Shown piece by piece: positions 19,331 to 37,980 of a stretch of 64,000 nt of DNA. The stretch lies in assembly GCA_018292915.2 (NCBI GenBank), contig JACVVK020000093.1, positions 319,501 to 383,500 of the forward strand, given 5' to 3'. The notes under the pieces are model-generated. The model searched no databases. It was not told where the DNA came from and was given only the letters and a program-made list of their open reading frames with translations. The position numbers and the translations under genes are program-made. This DNA comes from Batillaria attramentaria. Lineage: Eukaryota; Mollusca; Gastropoda; Batillariidae. Numbering within the stretch: the stretch's first letter is position 1; the number at the start of each line of letters is the position of its first letter.

Positions 19331-19336
<6 letters not shown>
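19162..19336 (+). mobile_element. tRNA-derived SINE family S1
   Basis: The head GGGTGGCCGAATGGTAGAGC (A box) and GTGAGTTCGTATCCCGG (B box, one change) resembles a tRNA, with an ACTTCTAAT anticodon-arm segment as in tRNA-Arg(UCU). The body reads CAAATATTTGTGCTGGC, and the 3' end TGGTGGAAAAGGACGTTAAA then CCCAAACACCCACCC. The same family occurs at about a dozen other sites here. Confidence 0.88.
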
Positions 19337-19367
<31 letters not shown>

Positions 19368-20027
19368 TGGTTCCTGGTTAAATTTTTGTGGGTGCCTTCT
19401 CATTTTACAAAACAGTGTGTTTTTTTCGTTTCATGTCTGTTCATCTATATTGAGTGTGAATTTTTATGTCTTTCTCTACTGTGAGGCGCTCAGAGGCCAC
19501 CCCTTGTTGTACCAAACTTCTATTATTATTATTGTTGGTACATGTATTAGTAGTATTAAATTTTTGGAACTTGTAGTCGCCATTTTCTCAGTCTGTCCTT
19601 TCCAAGGTGCAGTAACGGGATTGCTGTGATATTGTCTACCAAACAGGGTTTCTAAACTTTCCATCAAGTTGACCATTGTTCAAACATATCATGTCTTTGG
19701 GCATTTTCTCTTTTTAGGGTCATTTTGCCCTCCTGAAAAGAGAATTGTAAATCATAGTGCAGTGACTGGTTCACTGTGCGTCACCTTGTTTTTGTCCAAA
19801 CTATACGTGCTGGTTTATTTTATATGTTGTATTTACTTATTCAGAGGCAGTTGATTCATCCGGAAACTGTTTTGACAGACACAACTATAGTGCACTGTTA
19901 TTCTCTCTCTATATATATGTATATACACTGTAGAAGTTTGTACGCAGTTCAAAATGTGAAAAAAAATGTAACAGGCATCTCTGTGATCTAGTGTTCTTTT
20001 AATTGGGCGGTAGTCAACTTTTCACAA

Positions 20028-20240
20028 AGCATTTACTTACTTAGGCCCCTGGCTCCAAGTGGAGCATAGGCCATCGACAGCCCTTCGCCATCGCACTCTA
20101 TTCTGGGCTATTCTTGCCACTCCAGTCCAGTTGATCCCCTGCTTATATAGCCTCAATGTCCAGCCTCCAGCTGTTGCGAGGCCGGCCTGCTTCCTCTTCC
20201 CCTGCGGGGTCCATGTCAAGGCTTGCCGTTTCACTAAGCA
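20028..20240 (-). mobile_element. LINE 3'-end fragment (C terminus of reverse-transcriptase ORF)
   Basis: On the minus strand it encodes RQALTWTPQGKRK and later NWTGVARIAQNRVRWRR and DGLCSTWSQGPK, matching the C-terminal end of the longer ORF at 59319-60815. It ends with the same TAAGTAAGTAA 3' tail (minus strand). One frame shift lies after GKRK. It is a short 5'-truncated copy. Confidence 0.85.
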
Positions 20241-20474
20241 TGGGACCAGGTATTTTTGAAGTGAATGTGTTTGAGGAGCGAGATGCTCACATTCAGTGTT
20301 GGTTGTAGGATGACAAACTCAGGTTTGCAAATTGTGTCTTCTCTCTCAAAGCTACTGGCACATGTGCCCCCTATAATGCACATGGAATAGCAGAAATTAT
20401 TCACTGATGTTTGTTTCTTTACACCAAAATTGTGATCTGATCACATAATACCTCATGAAAATGAGGACAGTACT

Positions 20475-20661
20475 GGTGAAGTTTGTATGTATGGAATCTC
20501 GGACTCAAAGCTGTTTTTTTTGTCACAGTATTTTGCGTGGGTTCTTTTTTCTCATTTTGTCAGCATTCTCTTTTCCCCAAGCCCACAAAGAGCTGTGTCC
20601 TGTCCTGAGATTGGATTTTGAGAAGGGGATTTATTATGTAAATTTCCAAGTCCATTACTTG
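20475..20661 (+). repeat. Direct repeat unit 1 (~187 bp), uninterrupted
   Basis: It starts GAAGTTTGTATGTATGGAATC and ends before the second unit at 20662. It contains ATTCTCTTTTCCCCAAG and GAGCTGTGTCCTGTCCTGAG. The second unit is split by a Helentron-like element, so this copy shows the empty target site. Confidence 0.85.
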
Positions 20662-20736
20662 GTGAACTTTGTGTGTATGGAATCTCAGACTCAAAGCTGT
20701 TTTGTTTTTTTTGGTCACAGTATTTTTCGTGGTTTT

Positions 20737-20801
20737 TTGGCTCCCTTGTGTAACAATGGGAGTCTATGTATTAACCCTCCGTCGTCTGTCTGTCTGTCTG
20801 T

Positions 20802-20837
<36 letters not shown>

Positions 20838-21842
20838 AGAAAACTTTAACGTTGTCATTTTCTCAGAATCTACAAACAGTAGAGGCACCAAACTTGGCAT
20901 GCTGATAGACTAGCACAAGACCTTTCAAAACATATCATTTTGAATGACCTTGACCCAAGGTCAAGGTCACTAAAGCTCTCTGTTTGAAAATTTTACATTG
21001 GCATTTTCTCGTAATCTACAAATGCCAGAGGTTTTAAACTTTGCATGATGATAGACATTGATAAGAACTTTACAGATATACATGTAGTCAGTGACCTTCT
21101 GTCAAGGTCAAGGCCGTACAAGATAGTTTTGTGAAACCTTAACATTGGCATTTTCTCAGAAACAACGAACAGCAGAGGTGCCAAACCTGGCATGCTGATA
21201 GACAGTGATAAGACCTATGCACACATACCATCTTAAATGACCTTGACTGAAGGTCAAGGTCATTAAAAGAGTGTTCGGAAATTTTACATTTGCATTTTCT
21301 CAGTATCTAGAAGAATCAGAAGCATCAAACTATGTGTGATAATTGACATTGGCAGCACCTTTACAGACGAACCTGTGTTCAGTGACTTTTAGTCAAGGTC
21401 AAGGTCATGCAAGCGTTTTTTGGGAAACTTTACACTTGGCATTTTCTCCAAAACAACAAACAGTAGATGCACCAAACAAGGCATGATGATAGACAGCAAT
21501 GAGACCTACCTTTCTGAATGACCTTGACTGACTGAAGGTCAAGGTCATTAAAGCTGTCTGTTGTGAATTTTAACATTACTGTTTTCGGAGGAACTACAAA
21601 TGCTAGAGGCATCAAACTTGGCATGATGATTAACATTGATGAGATCTCTTTTGAATGACCTTGACCAAAGGTCAAGGCTGTACAAACTGTTTCGGGGAAA
21701 ATTGTAATATTGCCAGGAACTCAGAGCGCCAGACACATCACTTAGCATGATACTGGATAGTGATAAGAGCTCTACAAACATACTTTTGTGAATGACCTTG
21801 ACTTGTGTCACAAGGGAGCCATGGAGGCTTCTGCCTCTCTAG
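20737..21842 (+). mobile_element. Helentron-like non-autonomous element with AAGGTCA arrays, copy 2
   Basis: Nearly identical to 4058-5157 in both ends and interior: left TTGGCTCCCTTGTGTAACA, right CACAAGGGAGCC plus hairpin plus CTCTAG. It interrupts the second unit of a 187-bp tandem duplication between GTGGTTTT and TTTTCTCATTTTG. Comparison with the intact unit at 20475-20661 fixes both ends. Confidence 0.75.
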
Positions 21843-21955
21843 TTTTTCTCATTTTGTCAACATTCTCTTTTCCCCAAGAGCTGTGTCCTGTCGTGGGATT
21901 GGATTTTGAGAGGGGGATTTCTTATATAAATTTCCAAGTGCATTACTGGTATGCC
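21843..21955 (+). repeat. Right part of direct repeat unit 2
   Basis: It continues unit 2 (20662-20736) after the inserted element, from TTTTTCTCATTTTGTCAAC to GTGCATTACTGGT. Confidence 0.8.
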
Positions 21956-22287
21956 GAAAGATTTTCTTCTGAGCTGCAGTACACTGTACATGTACTGTTT
22001 GGGGGTGATAAAAACATGACGTGCATGTGTGTCTTTTGTATGTAACCAGATTCTTTCAGATATCTGTGAAAATGTCAGTAAATCTCTAACATATCATGTG
22101 AATGATGCAGCAAGTACAAAAGGGAATGCAGTTTTACTTTTGCATTAGGTAAATCAGAGTACACTGATTTGTTTAAAAGATTTGTTTCAAGAAGAAGTAT
22201 ACATTTTCAATAAATTATAATTTTTCACATATATTCATGTTGTTAGTAGGTTTCTTTCATTTTAATTTTACTGCATTTCAGTATGGC

Positions 22288-22326
<39 letters not shown>

Positions 22327-23237
22327 TGCACAGGCGCGTGCGTGTGCGCAGTGTGGATTTTTCCCACTAGCGAAATGAGTTTCTGAATCTCCAGGGCATT
22401 TGTGGCTTACGTCAAAGTGACAATAAAGATCTGTGGTTCTCTCCTTTGACGTAGCAAACAGGGTGGTTCAGCAAACAACTGCCTGTTTTACCAGAGTCTC
22501 CTAACTGAACAGTTATTAGTTCAACGGGTTCAACCCGTGCAGCAGCAGAATGCCAGTGGCTGATAGTGCAGGAGCGTTCGATATGGATCATGTGGATACT
22601 TCGTCGGAATATTTGTTTATCCTTTGGTTCTCATTTTGCCTGGAGGCCGGCATGGCTGCCAGCGTTGAGAGCTTGGCACAGATTGAAAACTAATAAAGAG
22701 TTTTGTTTTCATCAGCCCGGCAGCTACTTTCACGTGGGGGGGGGGGGGGGGGGGGGGGGGCGAGCCTAGGATACATCAAATATGGCTGACCTGACAGACG
22801 GATGATTAGTTCGGATTGAATCAGTAGTGTTCAGCCGACAGTTGAAGGATTTCATTTAGGTCTTCTCGATGCAAAGCGCACTTTTCTACCCCCCCCCCCC
22901 CCCACACACACACACACACACACACGCTGAAAAAAAACAAAAACCGCTGCCACTAACCTATGAACTAACACACACACAGATGCACGTGTATAATCTGGGC
23001 ATGCTCAGCAGCGGATCCAAAGAGGGGGTGCAGACGAGGCCGTATGACGTGTAACATTATATCATCAGTATCAGAACTGATTGACTTGTCAGTATCCGCC
23101 GTCGGTGCTGGCTGGTCCGCGGCTAAATCAGTTTACGGTTGGGTGGTTCCCTTTGCCACTCAAGTTCCAAGGTACTAGAGATTCTTTGTAGTACAAGCAG
23201 CGTGAAAGAGCCTCCCGGCTTTTCTAACAAAACAAAA
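21956..23237. other. Intergenic stretch with microsatellites, no gene seen
   Basis: Contains CA tracts at about 22283-22323 and 22905-22924 and a poly-G run at about 22736-22760. Open frames are short and without recognisable motifs. Confidence 0.5.
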
Positions 23238-24664
23238 CTAGAGGAGCAAAGCCTCCTTGGCTCACTGTGACTTGTGAGATGGGTCAAGGCATTCAAAAGA
23301 GTATGTTTGTAAAGCTATCACTGTCTATCCTGAAGTAAGATGTCTCTTGTGTTCATAGTTCCTAAGAAAAAGGCAAATGGCAACATAACAGTTTTGCAAG
23401 GACAGCGTGTATCACCTTGACTTTGAGTCATGGTCATTCAAATGAGATCTGTAAGTGAAGAGCTTATCAATGGCTATCTTTATGCCACGTTTGATAGCTC
23501 TAGTTTTCGCAGCTTCTGTACAAACGGCAATGTAAAATTTCATAACAGACAGCTGTATTGACCTTGACCTTGAGTCAAGTTCATTCAAAAGGCTATGTCT
23601 GCATAGGTCTCATTGCTGCCTATCATTGTGCCTTGTTTGGTGTCTCTGCTGTTTGTTGTTTCCAAGAAAATGCTAACGTTAAGGACTCCGCAAAACATTT
23701 TGCGTGGCCTTGACCTTGACTCAAGGAAATTGAATACAAGTATGCCAGTACAGGTTTTGTCAATGTCTATCACCGTACAAAGTTTGATGTCTGGTATCCC
23801 TAGATTTTGAGAAAATGGCAATTGTAAATTTCCAGTGAGACAGATTTAGTGACCTTGACCTTCAGTCAAGGTCATTCAAACAGTATGCCTTGGAAGGTCT
23901 TACTGCTGTCTATCAGCAAGCCAGGTTTGGTGCTTCTGCCATTTATTGTTTCTGAGAAAATGTCAATGTTAAGGTTTTGGAAGCATTTCCGCAAACAGCT
24001 TGTATGGCCTTGACCTTGACTCAAAGCCACTAAATACAGATATATCAGTAAAGTTGGTGTCAATGTTTATCTTCACGCAAAGTTTGATGTCTCTGGCTTT
24101 TCTAGATTCTGAGAAAATGCCAATGTAAAATTTCCAAACAAACAGCTTTGGTGACCTTGAACTTGGATCAAGGTCAGTCAATATGGTATGTTTTGAAAGG
24201 TCTTATGGCTGTCTATCAGCAAGCCAGGTTTGGTGCTTCTGCCATTTATTGTTTCTGAGAAAATGTCAATGTTAAGGTTTTGGAAGCATTTCCGCAAACA
24301 GCTTGTATGGCCTTGACCTTGACTCAAAGCCACTGAATACAGGTATGTCAGTAAAGGTGTTGTCAATGTCTATAATCATACAAAGTTTGATGTCTCTGGC
24401 TTTTGTAGATTCTGAGAAAATGCCAATGAAACCCAGCAAACAGACAGCTTTAGTGACCTTGGGTCAAGGTCAATCAATATGGTATGTTTTGAAAGGTCTC
24501 ATGGCTGTCTATCAGCAGGCCAAATTTGGTGCTTCTGCTATTTGTAGATTCTGAGAAAAGGCCAATGTTAAGGTTTACTGTGGACACACAGACAGACAGA
24601 CACACAGACAGACGACGGAGGGCTATTACATAGACTCACTTTGTTACACAAGTGAGCCAAAAAG
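23238..24664 (-). mobile_element. Helentron-like non-autonomous element, inverted and diverged copy
   Basis: On the minus strand it starts TTTTTGGCTCACTTGTGTAAC and ends in a GAGGCTTTGCTCCTCTAG-like terminus (plus strand CTAGAGGAGCAAAGCCTCC at 23238). The interior is an array of units with TGACCTTGACC/GGTCAAGGTCA pairs and shows recent internal duplication: about 200 bp around 23930-24120 recurs at 24240-24430. Flanks are T-rich on its own strand, as for the other copies. Confidence 0.68.
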
Positions 24665-26176
24665 ACAGTGCGGCGGTACCTCGAACCCTGACCCACTTTA
24701 GATATGTTTGCGGCTCCCGCTGACAGTTGGTTTTTGTTGACTCAGTGACGGGGATGAGAAATAGGCGGTGGTTCGTCCGCATAGAGCTGAAGAGGAATCT
24801 TAGTTCCTGTGAAGTACGCGTGTACAAACTTCCTCAACATTTAATTGAAAATCGCGCGGCTTTAAAGTGTTCGTGTGAAGGGGCGGACTGACGCGCGTTG
24901 TCAGCCGATCTGTCTCGTGATTGGTCGAACGGCTGAAATGAGGAGGAAATACCGTTCAAATACGCATTCCACAGGCGCTCGATGTGTACGTGCACCCGGA
25001 GTTTGCTCCTAGCAGGGAAAAACGCCCTTGAAGTGTATTTTATTATTTGATTATCATTAATATGCACTGACTGTCGCGGCCCACGGTCATGGTACTCGTA
25101 GGGCCCTTCTATTTCGACAACGTTGAAGCCGAGAAGCCAGCTCAGATAACGCGGTCGAACCTCAGTGCTACCTACAGTACATCGTCAGTAGTACATGTAC
25201 TTTGCTACCCGGCCGCACTGCCGTCAGGTTTTTTTTTTTTTCAGTTCGCGTTTTAGTCGCGCCATTGGTCGTTTCAGTTTAGCATTTTGTGAGTAAATAG
25301 TTTAGTTGAGGCTACAGAATTGCCGGAATGGTTCAAGTATTGCCGGTTTATCAAAATCTCCAAAACTGAATCATAGTGGTCGTTGTATGGGTCAGTTCAA
25401 GTTCAGCTCAACCCGGCCGGCTGACCTGACGGACTCACAGAGTAGAGCAGTCGTAGAGCGTGCAGGAAACAAAATGGTCCTAACATTTAATAGTCCCCCT
25501 TTTGTGCGTGTTCCTTTCGGTGTTGTTATTCGACAGTGCTGCTGGTGGTGCCGTAATGTCGTCGTTGTTTAATCCGGCGACCGGACTGACTTGGATTGAA
25601 AAAAAAAAAAAAAAAACCCTGATCATTCGGTCACGGCAATCAGTATTGCCACTAGTAATATAATTGTAAGTACTTGCATGCCAAATGTCTGATGTAGTTC
25701 CAATTCATGCCTACGCGGACTGAGAAAAACTGATTTCTAAGCCTGAGACGAGTATCCTTGAGAGTCGAGTCACTAGAGTTCAGTAGCCTGTGCATGCTAC
25801 CTACGCGTCCGCCTCTCTTCGGGTGCGTGTACTGATAAGTAGGACAGACAACCGTTTCACGAGTCTCTTGCTCGGGCTCGGACTGTGACTATATGATGAC
25901 GCGGCTGCGCGCCAGTCACTGTGCGAGCAAGCCCGGCGGCCCGGTCTGTGAGGCCCTTGATACGGCAAATTTAATATTCATGAGCTTTTTCGGTTTACTG
26001 GTTTACATGTTTTAGTTCACATCAAGGACCGTGACAGACGCACTGCGAGTGAATACTGTGTTGATGTCAGTGTGCACCGACGACGCTGTGACTGATACGC
26101 TGCGCTCCGCTATCCGCACCAGGAAAGTGCACGCAGTCCCTCGTTGCATTTCAAGTCAGTTGGGGCCCACCCGCAC

Positions 26177-26209
26177 ATGACGACTGACTCGGACCCAGTG
26201 AAAACTAAG
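26177..26209 (+). other. Possible short coding first exon
   Basis: ATG at 26177 opens 11 codons (MTTDSDPVKTK) up to a strong donor, CTAAG then GTAAGC. It could be an untraced first exon, but it does not join in frame to the second mARC gene, whose own ATG has an upstream stop. Weak evidence. Confidence 0.2.
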
Positions 26210-27864
26210 GTAAGCTGCCCGGGCGATGCACAGAACTAAGTAAGTAAACACGAGTAAGTCACGGTGCGTGTGTCTTGCGAACATAAGCTTTCTGGCTTAT
26301 ATTCCGCGCTACTCTTCCGTTTTCCTCCGAGTGGCCAGTGACCTGACTTGCGGCAGAGACTGACTGACATGTGCGGCGGTTGGACCCACCCCACCGGGCA
26401 CGGTACTCAATCACAGTCGTAACAGAGATATACATGATATCAGTGTTATCTGGTGCCGGCGTGTCCCTGATTGTAAGTACCAGTATAGGGCAAGCGCAGA
26501 TCTTTTATCATGTGCTGAACTGACGTGAAACTCAGTAAAATGAATGCACGTGAAATACACTTGCAACACAAATACTGAATAATCCTCTACCCGTTGGCAA
26601 TACCCGTCTCACATCGGTTAGCTGACTGGGACCGACTAGGGGATGTAGGCCTACACCATATTGAAGTACGCCAGATCATTATCAGATGTGTCAGAACTGT
26701 TAGAATTATCTTTATGTTTCACACCTTCGTCGGTACTATGCACCTACTGCCGGAGTAGCCGTGCAAAGAGGCGCGGTTACTGTGCACATCAATGCCCGAG
26801 CGGATGCAGTCCGGCGATAGAAACCCAACTGCCGGCCTACTAGCAATTCAGCCAGTCTATACGAGTCTTTTGACTGATACGCGGCTTCATTATATATCAG
26901 GTCAAGAAATTGTTATTCGCAAAGCCGATGGGGTACACGAACTGTAAATCAGTAAAACAGTAAATCACTTCACGTCAGTTACAGTGACAAGTTGGCACAC
27001 TGACACGACGGCCAAACGACTCTGATAGCGGCCAGCACGCGAGGTCAGTCTTGACTGAACAGCTCCACGCGTGCGGACACTGACAACCACGGGCAAATGA
27101 TTCAGTTATCGTATGTCACTAAGTTTCAATGAGATTTAAACTGAGTAACCTGCAGTTCAAGGTACTGGAATCTGAAATTTTACGTTTTCAATGAAGAATC
27201 GGTCACTTTTCAGACTGAAAGATGTCTCAAGTTCAGTGCCACTGAAGAGTAAGCGAGAAAAGCGGTTGCACATAGTATACATATTCAAATGCAGCACTAG
27301 AAGAAGTTTATCCAGAAAAAAAAAAATCGGAATCCATATACCGTTTGTCTGCCGGGAATCAGTGTTGGTCGTGTGTGAAACAGGTCAACCACCGACCATA
27401 ATTGTCAAAATATGAACTGAACCCATGTTTACACAGTGAAACTGCATGCGTCAGTTAATACGCAAAGAATTCGGTCAGTCGTGCTACAAGACCCTTATCT
27501 AGTTCAACCAACAGAGCATAGCGTGTGTCCTTTTTTTTTGTTTGTTTTTTGAGTGTCAGCGACTCAAGTTAGGACTGCCAGTGTCCTCCGGTCCCTACAC
27601 AAAACAGTATCTCATAACCCAGTTAGCGATACTGACGGCGCCGGCACCAGATTATTTGCCTGTCTGTAAATGGGTTGAGTTGAGGGAGTGTTTTGATGGA
27701 GTCGGACAATGCATGTTTATGTCTGCTGCTAATTAGTACGTACATGCGGATAGCGGCTGTGGACAACTTTATTCGCCCGACTGATATTAAAGCTAACAAA
27801 GGCGACAGCTGTGCCGCAGTACTGAGTCGCAGCAAATGGTTAGTGGGTTGTTTTTCTCCAAGGT

Positions 27865-28131
27865 GCAGGGCCGGACGAGGAGAGGAGAGGGGGCTTTGGG
27901 GAATCCCCCCCCCCCCCCAAAAAAAAAAAAATCAACAACAAAAACGCAGAAATATGCAGATATGAGCATATTTTATGCGCTTGTGATGCTTTAGCGAGCC
28001 CGCTGAGCGAAAAAAATTCGACGAGCGTCTGACCCACTCCCCCCCCCTCCCCTTTCCCCCTCGTCGTCGTCTGTTTTCTCGGTCGGTAAAGGCCCCCGCC
28101 GCCAAAACAAAAAGTAACTGATCCGGCCCTG
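27865..28131. mobile_element. Possible small TIR element
   Basis: CAGGGCCGGA at 27865 and its inverse TCCGGCCCTG ending at 28131 bound 267 bp containing C-runs. The inverted ends are only 10 bp and no target duplication is clear. Confidence 0.35.
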
Positions 28132-28566
28132 AGAGCCCTCATTTGAGATTTCGTCAAAGATGGACGGGGAGGGGTGTGAGCGGAGGGGGAGCGAGGAAAA
28201 CAAAACTGGCCAGTACGCACACCGTCTATTATCCATGAACGGTCTACTAGTTTGACTGCTATCCTAGTTCGGGTAACCCATGAGAAAGAGAGGGGAATCC
28301 ATGACTATCAGTGACTATCCCAGCTCCTTGCGTCTCCTAAGAGCCAAATATTATGAACAAAAAAATAACAACAACAATCTGATTCTACAGGCCCAGTTTT
28401 TGCTTCGCTATCACACCTTCAGGAGAGGACCAGTAAGGTCTGCACTGCATACTACATCCCATATTGTCCCTGGGTGGCTTATCTCTACCAACCAGCAGCG
28501 GCAATAGCAGGGGGTAACTGTACTGCCAGCAAGACTTAGCAAGCAGTAGAAGACAAACCAGTCATC

Positions 28567-34658
<6,092 letters not shown>

Positions 34659-34900
34659 ACGCTTGCTGCATAATATCATAATAATATTACACCCACGCTA
34701 TCTTCAATATCGACCGTAGCGCAGCAAAACACATACAATTTGTAATTTGTAGTGGAGAATTTGCACCACTGTGCAGTTAAGGTGCAGGAAAAAAAACACA
34801 CCAGCGTAGCTACATATTTATGAATGTAACCTCAGGATTTATTCCAGTGAGGGTCCGTTTTGTCCAAATGATTTGCTCAAAAATATGCAATAAACCATAC
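34659..34900 (+). other. 3' UTR of the second mARC gene
   Basis: Follows TAG at 34656-34658; AATAAA at 34889-34894 marks the likely transcript end. Confidence 0.65.
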
Positions 34901-34970
34901 CAGGGAGAAGTCTTCCTTTGGGAATGGTGTTGTCAATGAGATACCCGCTTACACAACTCCCGATAAGATA

Positions 34971-35386
34971 CAGTCTTCACAAAAAGTTAAGGACCACTTG
35001 CAAATATCATTCAACTTTTGTCGTGGTGGCATGCTGGTGTAGTGCTGAACATCGCTGAAACGGCGGCTTATGTAGGCAAACAAATGAGCACAGTTCATAA
35101 CCAGGGATGTATTCTTTGACCTGCATCTCATTTTTGCCGTGCAGAAAGCCCCACGTATCGCTCACTGAAACTCGGTCTACTTTTGCCGAAATTGCAGATT
35201 TTCAAACGCGCCAAGCATGCTGTGTGACGCGCACGTGACATCCACACAGTGGTCGCCATGTTCACTAATTACCCCTTAACCTTGCTACCGAATTTTACGG
35301 GGAAAATCTTATTCGTTTATTTTTTTCTGATTTATTGAAACTGTCACCCATTATGTTGACTGGTCCTGAACTTTTTGTGAAGACTG
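34971..35386. mobile_element. 416-bp TA-flanked TIR element (Tc1/mariner-type MITE)
   Basis: The left end CAGTCTTCACAAAAAGTTAA continues to GGACCA; the right end is its inverse with one change, giving arms of about 26 bp. TA dinucleotides flank both sides (34969-34970, 35387-35388). No transposase is encoded. Confidence 0.85.
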
Positions 35387-35475
35387 TATTTGTGCTACCC
35401 TTATTATCGTTGCCCCGTTTTTGACATCACCCAGAAAAGGACGTTACGCTTCCGAACACCCATCCACCCGCCTGC
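35387..35475 (+). mobile_element. SINE S1 remnant (3' part)
   Basis: TATTTGTGCT, ATCGTTGCCCCGT and AAAAGGACGTTA with a C-rich tail match the S1 3' half with substitutions. It directly abuts the MITE at 34971-35386. Confidence 0.65.
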
Positions 35476-35682
35476 ATCTACACCGCTGTTCCTCTGTGAG
35501 GCCTTTTGCAACACTACTTATAGCGATGGTAAACTTCAGACGCACCAACACACTGAATTCGGTTTCGTTTTACTGATTTTCGCTTCACTCCGTCAGAGGT
35601 CTGAGGGCGGAACGAACTGTTTACAGTAAAGCGGACAGTGTCTTTATAGCCACTGTTACATCCTTCGTAAGTTGACGAAGTT

Positions 35683-35850
35683 GTAAGAGGGTTTTTAATG
35701 ATTTTACGTCCTTTTTCCACCACCGATGGTTAATATCAAGGGCGGGGTAACAAGGAAAAAAAAAGGCCAGCACAAATATTTGGCCCCAGCCTGGAATCGA
35801 ACTCACAACCCGAGCATTGAAAGTCTAACGTTCAGTACACCCTCCCCCCC
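35683..35850 (-). mobile_element. SINE S1, diverged copy
   Basis: On the minus strand it shows TGTGAGTTCGATTCCAGGC, GGCCAAATATTTGTGCTGGC and GGACGTAAAATC. The A-box end has decayed into a C-run. Confidence 0.75.
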
Positions 35851-36026
35851 CCCCCCCAACCACTAAAAATCACACACCAAAAAACAAAACAAAAAAACCA
35901 ACCAAACAAACCAAACCAAACCATATTAAAACAAAACAACAACAACACCAAAAAAAAAAAAAGCAAAACAAAACCAACAACGACAAACAAACAAACCAAA
36001 ACCACAAAACACTAAAAACACACCCC

Positions 36027-36085
<59 letters not shown>

Positions 36086-37980
36086 CAAACAACACTGAAC
36101 TTGAAAAAAAACAAACAAACAAACAAACAACACAAAAACCAGCCACTTACAACCACAGAGCTTGAACAAAACGCAGGGAACTACACATCGCATTTCGTTG
36201 GTGCTTCCGTCCAAAGTTCACTAATATGACACGTCACCATGTCGCTCGCAAGCCTACATAAAGGATGTGATCTGACTGAGCAAACACGGCGACTGTTTTT
36301 CCTCACAGCATCCAAACAGGATGATACTGAGACTCCACGCGAACACTGCAAAGGTCCCCAAGTACGGATCGATTCCCTGTATGTAAACGCGGTCTCTCCG
36401 AACTGGAAATGTGATGGCCTACGGCTGTGTGTCTTTGTCGCAAACAGTCGGCTTGTTCGGATTCAAGTCATTGTATGTGGCGAGAATTTATCTCCATGGT
36501 AACGAATGTATGAATAGCAGCATCCAAAGGTAGTAGGTTTGTAGTATTCCATCCTGGAAATTTTCGATCCAGTCTCGAGCTTAAAATCTTCACGGCGTGT
36601 ACTGACCTTACAGTGAATTCATGAGGCTGTTTACTCTGCAACTGTATGGGATGAGGCAGATTTCGCTGCGTGCAGCAGCAAGTTTCAGTGATGAAAAACA
36701 AGATTGTAGATCTGACAGATTTCAAGGGTGGGCGAAAAACAAAAACAACCGGAAATTTTTACTTAGGCCATAGACCAATTCAGAGTATCCACTGCAAATT
36801 GAGACTCGAAATGAGTGACCTAAACGATCACCTTTTAAAAGAGACATTTGTCTGAAGACCGTTCTTGTGCATGTGATTATTCGAAGTAGAAGACGCATCC
36901 CTGTTTCATCATGCACGTAGCTTTACAATAGCTTTTCTACCCTATGACCTCAACGTTGATATCCTCTGGAGAGGAAGCCCCACCCAATCTCTATATCAAA
37001 ATACTTTTTTTTCCAATCAGTTCAACAATTTATTGACTTACCGGGTCGCTTCGCCATTAAAATTTCTAAACCTGCGTCCACACGGACGGGCTGTTGCCGC
37101 CACCACCACTCACAGTAAAGTTTGATATGCTCTTTCTTCTTTCCTTTCCTCTTCCTGTTCTCTTCCTCTTCTTCTTTCTCTCTCTCTTTTTTACGTCTTT
37201 ACATTTCAGTCCAGTTTTTCCACGCCAATTTCCCCGCCATGCTTTTTGTAAACTGGTTCAGATGAGCACGTATATAAGTTTTTACTTGTTGTGCTCTCTT
37301 TCAACGTAATACTGTACTGCTTGACGGTGATCCGGCTTCAATGAATAAAAATGTTTAAACCAAACAACCGGAAAAACACCACCAACAGGAACAACAACAA
37401 CAAAAAAAAAAAAACTGGTAGATATTTGGAGAAACAATTTGATAGGATGATCCTTGTTTTGCATCAATAAGCGGATCGTCTAGGTAGCCGCACGTAAGCA
37501 TTCAGTGACATAACCTTGATCTTTTACAGCAACACGCTGTCCAGCGATTATTATTACTGCATGTTTGCCGTCACTTTTATTTTATTTTCATATAATTATG
37601 TGAAACGACTCTGTGGTGTTTTCCCTGCGTCACTCTGGTATTTTCTCCCGCCAAATTTCAAGACAAGGTTTCACTAGGCCATAAAAATAAGGTATGACGT
37701 GAGGCATCAGGCTGTAAGGTGACCGCTAGATGGGGCCACATGGCTATTTTGATGATTTCATACATGACCACAGGTTTGTCCATAAAACCTGCAGAATGCA
37801 GGCCCACGTTGTTCATGCTGATGATCAGGTTGTGCTTAGTGCAACATTGTTCAATGTTACACTTTTAAACGAGGGAATAAATGAAAGCACTGAGAAAGTG
37901 ACCCAGAGACGTAGTTAAAAAAAACAGAGTCCTCTCAAAAGATATGTACCTGATATTTTCATTAATGTCACTTGGCTTTA
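35851..37980. other. Spacer between convergent mARC and receptor A genes
   Basis: Contains A/C-rich low-complexity sequence at 35870-36130 with a CA tract at 36031-36081. The remainder has short frames and no recognisable protein. TTTATT at about 37577 (AATAAA on the minus strand) could be the poly(A) signal of receptor A. Confidence 0.45.

Larger units (their letters stand above)
24665..28566. other. 3.9-kb intergenic region upstream of the second mARC gene
   Basis: It is richer in CG dinucleotides than the neighbouring spacers and has few recognisable repeats; promoter and 5' UTR of the second mARC gene are expected here. A possible short first exon (ATG 26177, donor after 26209) is noted separately. 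No protein motif is visible in the open frames. A poly-A run lies at about 25600. Confidence 0.45.
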
